From NCBI GenBank assembly GCA_023396535.1, contig JAEWWD010000006.1:1-5042 (forward strand): a DNA stretch of 5,042 nt, written 5' to 3'. Positions within the stretch are counted from its first letter, which is position 1, and the number at the start of each line of letters is the position of its first letter. The DNA comes from Bacillota bacterium. GTDB lineage: Bacteria; Bacillota; Clostridia; Christensenellales; CAG-138. Shown piece after piece: positions 1 to 4,980 of the stretch. A model generated the notes under the pieces. That model worked only from the letters and a program-made list of their open reading frames with translations. It was not told where the DNA came from and did no database searches. The translations under genes and the position numbers were made by a program.

Positions 1-771
1 GCTACGGAAGTCACGGCGTTTTCGGTCATCACCGACTACAAGAAGGGCGTGAAATATCCCCTCGCGGATTTCAACATCACGCCGGATATCGCTATCGTCG
101 ATCCCGATCTCGCGGAAACCATGCCGCCCAAGCTGACGGCGCATACGGGTATGGACGCCATGACCCACGCGGTGGAAGCCTATGTCTCCACGCTGCACAG
201 CGATTTTACGGACCCGCTGGCCATCAAGGCGATACAGATGGTGGATCAGTACCTCGTCGCCTCATTTAAGGGCGATAAGGAAGCGCGCGAGCGCATGCAC
301 AACGCGCAGTGCCTTGCGGGCATGGCGTTCTCCAACGCGTTGCTCGGCATCGTGCACTCCATGGCGCACAAGACGGGCGCGGCGTATTCCGGCGGCCACA
401 TCGTGCACGGCTGCGCCAACGCCATGTACCTGCCCATGGTCATACAGTTCAACGCGAAGGAGCCCGCCGCCAAAAAACGCTACGCCGAAATCGCCAAGGC
501 GCTTGGCCTCACAGGCGGCACAGACAAGGCGCTGACCCGGGCGCTGGTCGCGCGCATACGTGATCTGAACAGGGCGCTCGATATCCCCGCCTGCATCCGC
601 GATTACGAGGGCGGCGTCATCGACGAACAGGAGTTCAATAAAAAGCTGCCTCAGGTAGCCGAGCTCGCGGTAGGCGACGCCTGCACCGGCTCCAACCCGC
701 GCAGCATAGACCCCAAACAGATGGAGCGGCTGCTGACCTGCTGCTTCTACGACAAGGAAGTAGATTTCTAA
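1..771 (+). CDS. Iron-containing alcohol dehydrogenase, C-terminal part (5' end outside window)
   Basis: The frame is open from base 1 to the TAA at 769-771, giving 256 residues of a family usually about 380-400 long, so the N-terminal NAD(P)-binding third is mostly missing. The first visible residues (ATEVTAFSVITD) match the end of the conserved GT-x-(S/T)-E-V-T block. The metal ligands of the family are all readable: Asp at 154-156, His at 166-168 (GMDAMTH), His at 355-357 (VHSMAH) and His at 406-408 (HGCANA). The second His of VHSMAH, at 367-369, matches a conserved catalytic-region histidine. The family reduces aldehydes to alcohols, or the reverse, with NAD(P)H in the cytoplasm; the exact substrate cannot be told. 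The spacing AHKTGAAYSGGHIVHG is three residues longer than in AdhE and fits the stand-alone butanol/lactaldehyde-type branch. Because the N-terminus is missing, a fused AdhE cannot be strictly excluded, but the spacing argues against it. The GTG at 49 is an internal valine, not a start. The gene is separated from the next operon by hairpins and a terminator. Confidence 0.95.
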   Translation, partial: ATEVTAFSVITDYKKGVKYPLADFNITPDIAIVDPDLAETMPPKLTAHTGMDAMTHAVEAYVSTLHSDFTDPLAIKAIQMVDQYLVASFKGDKEARERMHNAQCLAGMAFSNALLGIVHSMAHKTGAAYSGGHIVHGCANAMYLPMVIQFNAKEPAAKKRYAEIAKALGLTGGTDKALTRALVARIRDLNRALDIPACIRDYEGGVIDEQEFNKKLPQVAELAVGDACTGSNPRSIDPKQMERLLTCCFYDKEVDF

Positions 772-786
772 GCCGGAGCATGATGA

Positions 787-983
787 CCCCCCCATTTTTC
801 TTGGCGGTCTGAGGACGGCTCCCAGCGGGAGCCGTCCGGACTGTTAAAAATGGGGGTACGGGGCCGCAGCCCCGGAGGCTTCCTTCGCGAGCGGCGGCGT
901 GTACGGCGCGAGCGAAAAGCCTTGCCAAGCAAGGCTTTCCCTGCAGAAACCGCCGACCGCACCGATGGTGCAGGCGGTTCCTG
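787..983. repeat. Intergenic mosaic of inverted repeats (multi-hairpin element)
   Basis: The gene-free stretch after the alcohol dehydrogenase is built of successive inverted repeats. An outer 11-bp stem (CCCCCATTTTT 789-799 with AAAAATGGGGG 846-856) encloses a perfect 11-bp stem with a 3-nt loop (813-823 / 827-837). Next come CGGGGC/GCCCCG (859-864 / 869-874), a 10-bp stem AAAGCCTTGC with its complement (916-925 / 929-938), and a stem AACCGCC/GGCGGTT (948-954 / 973-979) that encloses GCACC/GGTGC (959-963 / 967-971) and is extended outside by CAG/CTG. None is followed by a T-run, so they are not ordinary terminators. The make-up resembles dispersed intergenic repeats of clostridial genomes; that comparison is from general knowledge and cannot be tested here. 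I see no gene in 772-1062. Confidence 0.7.
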
Positions 984-991
984 AAAACCTT

Positions 992-1017
992 AAAAAAATG
1001 CCGTCAGGCATTTTTTT
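992..1017 (+). terminator. Rho-independent terminator, possibly bidirectional
   Basis: The sequence has an A7 run, TGCC, loop GTCA, GGCA and a T7 run. The stem is perfect over 11 bp (992-1002 / 1007-1017) and ends in seven Ts on the + strand. The mirror-image A-run would also give a U-run on the - strand. It would end transcripts arriving from the alcohol dehydrogenase and insulate the operon that begins at 1063. Confidence 0.85.
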
Positions 1018-1044
1018 GACAAGCCATATGGCAGAAACCCACAT
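1016..1044 (+). promoter_or_regulatory. Candidate promoter for the rex-led operon
   Basis: A perfect -35 hexamer TTGACA lies at 1016-1021, overlapping the end of the terminator T-run. The -10 partner is weak: CCACAT at 1039-1044 (17-nt spacer) or CACATT at 1040-1045 (18-nt). Its place between terminator and rex start is right, but the assignment rests on one good hexamer only. Confidence 0.35.
1023..1032. promoter_or_regulatory. Perfect 10-bp palindrome, candidate operator
   Basis: GCCATATGGC is a perfect palindrome sitting directly downstream of the TTGACA hexamer, inside the spacer of the candidate promoter and 30 bases before the rex start. It could be a binding site for the divergent Rex or another dimeric regulator. 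It does not resemble the usual Rex box (TTGTTAA-N4-TTAACAA), so the link to Rex is inference. Confidence 0.3.
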
Positions 1045-1062
1045 TGGGAAAGGAATGATTCT

Positions 1063-1695
1063 GTGGTACAATCAGTTCCGGCGCAGACATTGCGCCGCCT
1101 GCCGACATACCTTCGCTACCTGCGGTCCCTGCCCGGGAACGGCAAAACGCACGTTTCCGCAAGGACCATCGCTTGTGCGCTGAACCTTGGGGAAATACAA
1201 GTGCGAAAGGATCTCTCCGCGGTCAGCGCCAGCGGGCGTCCCCGTATAGGGTATTCCTGCCGGGAGCTCGAAAAAGATATCGAGGCCTGTCTGGGCGTTG
1301 AAAACATCAGCGAGGCGGTATTGGTGGGCGCGGGCAGGCTGGGCAACGCGCTGCTGCATTACGAGGGCTTTTCGCAATACGGCCTGAGCATCGTGGCCGC
1401 GTTTGACGAGGACGACAGCGCCGTAGGCGAGCTTTGTAACGGCAAGCAGGTGCTTCCCCTCCCCAAGCTGAAAGATACCTGCCACCGCCGGAATATCCGC
1501 ATAGGCATCATAGCAGTACCTGTAAAAAGCGCGCAGCGGGCAATGGACGCGCTGGCGGACGCCGGTGTGCGCGCGGTATGGAATTTCGCGCCTACGCTGC
1601 TCAGCGTGCCGGAAGGCGTGCTCGTGCGCAATGAAGACATGGCGGCTTCGCTGGCGATGCTTTCCACCGCCCTTTGCAGGGGGACGCATGGCTGA
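1063..1695 (+). CDS. rex: Rex-family redox-sensing transcriptional repressor (divergent)
   Basis: The 210-residue product fits the Rex family, which are dimers that bind DNA through an N-terminal winged helix and release it when NADH binds the C-terminal Rossmann domain. Residues 8-77 are the winged helix: QTLRRLPTYLRYLRSL, then VSARTIACALNLGEIQVRKDLS as turn and recognition helix. The Rossmann motif GAGRLG is at 89-94, the ribose-binding acidic residue is probably Asp115 (AAFD), the family signature WNFAP is at 173-177, and the C-terminal swapped helix begins near Asp192 (NEDMAASLAML). The wing differs from typical Rex: the usual FGxxGKRGxGY region reads VSASGRPRIGY (54-64), which suggests changed operator choice. 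The GTG start at 1063 is chosen because AAGGA (1050-1054) lies 8 bases upstream and no other in-frame start with a ribosome site is seen. The gene leads the operon and overlaps the next gene by 8 bases. It may control its own operon. Confidence 0.9.
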   Translation: MVQSVPAQTLRRLPTYLRYLRSLPGNGKTHVSARTIACALNLGEIQVRKDLSAVSASGRPRIGYSCRELEKDIEACLGVENISEAVLVGAGRLGNALLHYEGFSQYGLSIVAAFDEDDSAVGELCNGKQVLPLPKLKDTCHRRNIRIGIIAVPVKSAQRAMDALADAGVRAVWNFAPTLLSVPEGVLVRNEDMAASLAMLSTALCRGTHG

Positions 1696-1972
1696 AAGAA
1701 ATTCAGAGCGGCGCGGCGGCGACGTCATTGAGATCACGGTATGCGTGGGCAGCTCCTGCCACTTAAAAGGGTCGCGGGAAGTAGCGGGCGCGCTGCAGCG
1801 ATTGATCGGAGCGCGCGAGGATGTGAAGCTCACCGGCGCATTCTGCATGGGCGATTGCCGCGGCGGCGTATGCGTGCAGGTGGACGGAGAGAAGTTCACG
1901 CTTCGCCCCAGCGAAGAAACCGCGTTTTTTGAGCATGAAGTCCTGACCCGGCTGCGCCGGCAGGGACTATGA
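1688..1972 (+). CDS. Thioredoxin-like [2Fe-2S] ferredoxin (NuoE/HydC-type)
   Basis: This 94-residue protein has the cysteine pattern of thioredoxin-like [2Fe-2S] ferredoxins: Cys19 and Cys24 (CVGSSC, C-x4-C), then Cys53 and Cys57 (CMGDC, C-x3-C). It matches the C-terminal half of NuoE and of the gamma subunit of electron-bifurcating hydrogenases, without the N-terminal helical bundle of full NuoE (usually about 160 residues). A fifth cysteine at 62 is not a usual ligand. Such proteins carry single electrons between flavoprotein and FeS partners in the cytoplasm. Here the probable partner is the sensory hydrogenase encoded next, but no NuoF-like subunit is in the window. The start ATG 1688 is preceded by AGGGGG (1678-1683). 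An upstream reading-frame extension to 1565 lies inside rex and is not homologous-looking. The gene overlaps rex by 8 bases (ATGGCTGA) and its TGA at 1970-1972 overlaps an ATG at 1969, so translation is probably coupled. Function in signalling is inferred from context. Confidence 0.88.
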   Translation: MAERNSERRGGDVIEITVCVGSSCHLKGSREVAGALQRLIGAREDVKLTGAFCMGDCRGGVCVQVDGEKFTLRPSEETAFFEHEVLTRLRRQGL

Positions 1973-1987
1973 CTGCGTACCGACGGC

Positions 1988-1992
1988 GGGAG
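1988..1992 (+). promoter_or_regulatory. Ribosome binding site that decides the hydS start
   Basis: GGGAG lies 6 bases before the ATG at 1999. The other in-frame ATG, at 1969, overlaps the preceding stop codon and has only AGGGA two bases upstream. The site favours 1999, which also puts LRLKKSNCKNC close to the N-terminus, as in related ferredoxin-like domains. Confidence 0.55.
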
Positions 1993-1998
1993 AGGGTT

Positions 1999-3675
1999 AT
2001 GACGGAATTTCTCAGGCTTAAAAAATCCAATTGCAAGAACTGCTATAAATGCATCCGGCATTGTCCGGTGAAATCCATACGCTTTTCCGGCAATCAGGCG
2101 CATATCGTGAACAACGAGTGCATACTCTGCGGGCAGTGCTTCGTGGTCTGTCCCCAGAACGCCAAGGAGATCATGGACGATACCGAAAAGGCAAAGGTGC
2201 TGCTCTGTGCCAACGCCCCCGTCATCGCAAGTATAGCGCCGTCCTTCGTCGCAAACTACGACGGCGTTGGCATCGCATCCATGCGCAGGGCGCTGCGAGC
2301 GCTCGGCTTCGCGGACGCGGAAGAGACCGCCATAGGCGCCACGCTGGTGAAACGCGAGTACGACCGCATACTGCGCGAGGGCAAGCGGGATATCGTGATC
2401 TCCTCCTGCTGCCCCAGCGTCAATCTCCTGATACAAAAATACTACCCCGACGCGCTCAAATACCTCGCGGACGTCGTATCCCCCATGCAGGCGCACTGCA
2501 TGGATATCAAACGCCGCCACCCGGGCTCAAAAACGGTGTTCATAGGCCCCTGTCTTTCCAAAAAAGACGAAGGGGAGCGCTGCGCCGACGCTGTGGACTG
2601 CGTGCTGACGTTTGAGGAACTGACCCGCTGGCTCGCCGCCGAAAAAATAGAGCTTGCACAGGAAACGGATGCGCTCAGCGAAAGCCGCACGCGGCTGTTC
2701 CCGACGACAGGCGGCATATTGAAGACGATGCTGTGCGAGCAGAAGGAATACGCCTACCTCGCGATCGACGGCGTGGAAAACTGCATCGCGGCGCTGGAGG
2801 ATATCGCGAAAGGGAATATCGGCCGCTGCTTTATCGAAATGTCCGCCTGCGCGGGAAGCTGCATCGGCGGCCCGGTCATAGAGAAATACAACCGATCCCC
2901 TATCCGCGGATACGGCCGTGTGGCCGCCTACGCGGGAAATGCGGATTTTAGCATAGAACAACCGCCGCAGGCGGAATTGCACAAATCCCATTCCTATATC
3001 GGGACGGGGCGCGAATACCCCGGCGCGGCCGAGCTGGAGGCCATACTGCGCAAAATGGGCAAAACAAAGCCGGAGGACGAGCTGAACTGCGGCTCCTGCG
3101 GCTACAACACCTGCAGGGAAAAGGCCGTCGCCGTATACCAGGGCAAGGCGGATCTGACCATGTGCCTGCCCTATCTGAAGGACCGGGCGGAAAGCTTTTC
3201 CGACCATATTATACGAAACACGCCCAACGGCATACTCGTGCTCAACGAGGATCTGGAGGTGCAGCAGGTCAACGACGCCGCCCTCCGGATGCTGAATTTG
3301 CGCAGCGCGTCGGATATGCTGGGCGAACAGATCGTCCGCGTGCTGGACCCCATCGATTTTCTCAATGTCATGTCGGAGGGCAAAAATATCCACGACAAGA
3401 CCGTGTATCTGGCCGAATACAAAAAATACGCCGAGGAATCCATACTCTACGACAGGGACTACCACATACTCATCTGCATTCTGCGCGACGTTACGGAGCT
3501 GCAGGCCGAGCGCGAAAGAAAGGAAGCCGTGGGCAGGAAGACCGTCGATATCGCGGATAAGGTGGTGGAAAAACAGCTTCGCGTGGTGCAGGATATCGCC
3601 TCGCTGCTCGGCGAGACGGCGGCTGAGACCAAAATCGCTCTGACAAAGCTGAAGGAGCTGATATCCGATGAATGA
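1999..3675 (+). CDS. hydS: PAS-domain [FeFe]-hydrogenase, putative H2/redox sensor (HydS type)
   Basis: This 558-residue soluble protein has five parts. Residues 10-55 are a 2[4Fe-4S] ferredoxin domain (Cys12, 15, 18, 22 and Cys41, 44, 47, 51). Residues about 66-300 are the H-cluster domain with all three signatures: SSCCP (135-139), PCLSKKDE (184-191) and SACAGSCIGG (282-291). The expected H-cluster ligands are Cys138, Cys185, Cys284 and Cys288. A further four-cysteine FeS domain follows (Cys364, 367, 372, 389; pattern C-x2-C-x4-C-x16-C, PF04060-like). A PAS domain spans about 400-500, and a charged, probably coiled helix spans 501-558. Catalytic hydrogenases lack this PAS end; the order fits the group C 'sensory' class known from Clostridia and Thermotoga. 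Several active-site residues differ from catalytic enzymes (see findings), including Gly183 for the usual Met. The likely role is to sense H2 or redox state and pass it through PAS and helix to the phosphatase, whose start overlaps by 8 bases. The literature uses hydS for such genes; sensing itself is inferred. Alternative start: ATG 1969 (568 residues). Confidence 0.92.
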   Translation: MTEFLRLKKSNCKNCYKCIRHCPVKSIRFSGNQAHIVNNECILCGQCFVVCPQNAKEIMDDTEKAKVLLCANAPVIASIAPSFVANYDGVGIASMRRALRALGFADAEETAIGATLVKREYDRILREGKRDIVISSCCPSVNLLIQKYYPDALKYLADVVSPMQAHCMDIKRRHPGSKTVFIGPCLSKKDEGERCADAVDCVLTFEELTRWLAAEKIELAQETDALSESRTRLFPTTGGILKTMLCEQKEYAYLAIDGVENCIAALEDIAKGNIGRCFIEMSACAGSCIGGPVIEKYNRSPIRGYGRVAAYAGNADFSIEQPPQAELHKSHSYIGTGREYPGAAELEAILRKMGKTKPEDELNCGSCGYNTCREKAVAVYQGKADLTMCLPYLKDRAESFSDHIIRNTPNGILVLNEDLEVQQVNDAALRMLNLRSASDMLGEQIVRVLDPIDFLNVMSEGKNIHDKTVYLAEYKKYAEESILYDRDYHILICILRDVTELQAERERKEAVGRKTVDIADKVVEKQLRVVQDIASLLGETAAETKIALTKLKELISDE

Positions 3676-4840
3676 CCTGTGCGCGGATATCGGCTGGCGC
3701 AGCCTGAACAAATACGGCGAACAGCTCTGCGGCGACCATGTGGATATCGTGGAGCAGGGCGACCAATCGACCGTGGTGGTGCTGGCGGACGGTCTGGGCA
3801 GCGGCGTAAAGGCGAGCATATTGTCCACGCTTACCGCAAAAATCATATCCACCATGATGGCGGAGGGACTGCCCATAGAGGAATGCGTGAACACCATCGC
3901 GGAGACGCTGCCCGTGTGCTCGCAGCGCGGCATCGCGTACTCGACGTTTACCATACTCCGCGTGCTGAACAACCACGAAGCGGAAATCATACAGTACGAC
4001 AACCCTGAGGTCGCACTGTTCCGCAACGGCGCATACTGCCCCATTCCCTGTGTGCAGATGCAGATACGGGGGAAAACGATACTGCGCTCCCGCGTGGAAT
4101 TAAAAGAAAACGACGTGTTCCTGCTCATGAGCGACGGCGCGGTGCACGCCGGCATCGGCCACTCGCTGAATTTCGGCTGGGACCGCAAGGATATCATATC
4201 CTTCATGGAACCGCTCGCCGCGGCGGGCTATACGGCAAAGGCGCTCACCTCGCTGCTGCTGGAGGAATGCGGCAGCCTTTACGAAGGCAGGCCGGGGGAC
4301 GACACCACCGTCTGCACGCTCCGCATCCGCAGGCGCGCGCCTGTGAACCTGCTTATAGGCCCGCCCGCCAACCCGGACGATTGCCCAGGCATGATGGCGC
4401 TGTTCTTCTCCAAGGAGGGAGAGCACATCGTCTGCGGCGGCACGACCTCCGCGCTCGCGGCGGACTATCTACATGAAGAGCTTATCCCCACGCTGAACTA
4501 TCCGGACCCGGATATACCGCCTGTCGCAACCATACGCGGCGTGGATCTTGTGACCGAGGGCGTACTGACAGTCAGCCGCGTACTCGCTTACGCCAGAGAT
4601 TATCTCGGCGGGAACACGCTTTACGGGCATTGGAGCAATGGCGCGGACGGCGCGTCGAAAATCGCCGTGCTGTTATTTGAAGAGGCGACGGATATTAATT
4701 TCTTCGTGGGCAGGGCCATCAACCCCGCGCACCAGAACCCGGATCTGCCCATAGGCTTCAACATCAAAATGCGGCTGGTGGAAGAGCTGGCAGACTGTTT
4801 AAAGCAGATGGGAAAGCGGATTAAAGTGAGCTATTTCTGA
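3668..4840 (+). CDS. SpoIIE-family (PP2C-type) protein phosphatase with extra C-terminal domain
   Basis: Residues 1-222 of 390 form a PP2C/SpoIIE phosphatase domain, a Mn/Mg-dependent serine/threonine phosphatase fold. The metal-binding and core motifs are all present: CGDHVD (Asp23), VVLADGLGSG (Asp41, Gly42), LLMSDGAV (Asp156) and RPGDDTTV (Asp211, Asp212). It should therefore be active. No membrane segment or signal peptide is seen, so it is cytoplasmic. Residues about 225-390 are a separate domain that I do not recognise; it begins VNLLIGPP and has the glycine-rich motif VCGGTT (255-260). In other bacteria SpoIIE-type phosphatases act on anti-anti-sigma proteins, but no substrate is encoded here. 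The ATG 3668 is preceded by AAGGAG (3652-3657, 10 bases away) and overlaps the hydS stop (ATGAATGA), so the pair is probably translated together. The context implies that it is the output of the hydrogenase sensor. Its PAS-linked partner carries the sensing, since this protein has no sensor domain of its own unless the C-terminal domain is one. Confidence 0.92.
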   Translation: MNDLCADIGWRSLNKYGEQLCGDHVDIVEQGDQSTVVVLADGLGSGVKASILSTLTAKIISTMMAEGLPIEECVNTIAETLPVCSQRGIAYSTFTILRVLNNHEAEIIQYDNPEVALFRNGAYCPIPCVQMQIRGKTILRSRVELKENDVFLLMSDGAVHAGIGHSLNFGWDRKDIISFMEPLAAAGYTAKALTSLLLEECGSLYEGRPGDDTTVCTLRIRRRAPVNLLIGPPANPDDCPGMMALFFSKEGEHIVCGGTTSALAADYLHEELIPTLNYPDPDIPPVATIRGVDLVTEGVLTVSRVLAYARDYLGGNTLYGHWSNGADGASKIAVLLFEEATDINFFVGRAINPAHQNPDLPIGFNIKMRLVEELADCLKQMGKRIKVSYF

Positions 4841-4850
4841 TCAATGAACA

Positions 4851-4867
4851 ATGTAAAATGTAAAATG
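4851..4867. repeat. Short AT-rich tandem repeat
   Basis: The 7-base unit ATGTAAA occurs twice in a row (4851-4857, 4858-4864) and runs into a third partial copy, starting 10 bases after the phosphatase stop. The base composition breaks sharply from the GC-rich genes. It probably marks the edge of the repeat element that follows. Confidence 0.5.
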
Positions 4868-4872
4868 ATGCG

Positions 4873-4896
4873 AATCGCGGGTCGAAAATCGCGGGT
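4873..4896. repeat. Direct repeat AATCGCGGGT (two copies, 14-base period)
   Basis: AATCGCGGGT is present at 4873-4882 and again at 4887-4896, separated by CGAA. It directly precedes the hairpin series. Two copies are too few and too short for a CRISPR array. It looks like part of the same intergenic repeat mosaic. Confidence 0.5.
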
Positions 4897-4898
4897 AC

Positions 4899-4980
4899 GT
4901 TCGGGGCTTGCCCCCGAACCCCCACCAAGGGCCGTAACGGCCCTTGGAACCCGCCCCAAAGCGACTTTGTCGCTTTGGGG
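4899..4980. repeat. Second intergenic multi-hairpin mosaic, three inverted repeats in series
   Basis: Three perfect stems follow one another: GTTCGGGG/CCCCGAAC (4899-4906 / 4912-4919), CCAAGGGCCG with its complement around a TAA loop (4925-4934 / 4938-4947), and CCCCAAAGCGAC with its complement around a TTT loop (4954-4965 / 4969-4980). The last is 12 bp and is followed by the AT-rich AATATTTTAA rather than a true T-run, so it may slow or end transcription of the operon but is not a textbook terminator. The element begins with GGGTACG (4893-4899), which also precedes a GGGGC/GCCCC hairpin in the upstream mosaic at 854-860. I see no gene between 4841 and the window end. Confidence 0.75.

Noticed and set aside
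772..1062. Canonical Rex box (TTGTTAA-N4-TTAACAA)
   Set aside because: Only an isolated TGTTAA half-like string is present at 842-847, with no matching second half.
1044..1072. TTGGGA-17-TGGTACAAT as promoter with extended -10
   Set aside because: It fits sigma-A consensus fairly well, but transcription would start near 1079, after the well-supported GTG start and its Shine-Dalgarno site, leaving only an unsupported TTG start.
899..1183. 94-codon + strand frame starting within the hairpin mosaic
   Set aside because: It runs through the hairpins and the terminator and out-of-frame into rex, and the product has no recognisable motif.
1072..2520. Long open frame of 482 codons on the - strand opposite rex, the ferredoxin and hydS
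   Set aside because: It lies antisense to three genes with clear family motifs, has no recognisable domain, and its composition is what GC-rich codon bias gives on the opposite strand.
2527..4206. Long open frame of 559 codons on the - strand opposite hydS and the phosphatase
   Set aside because: Same reason: it is a shadow of motif-bearing genes, with no domain of its own and no ribosome site seen.
4873..4980. CRISPR-like array
   Set aside because: There are only two short direct repeats, no regular spacers, and the rest are unrelated inverted repeats.
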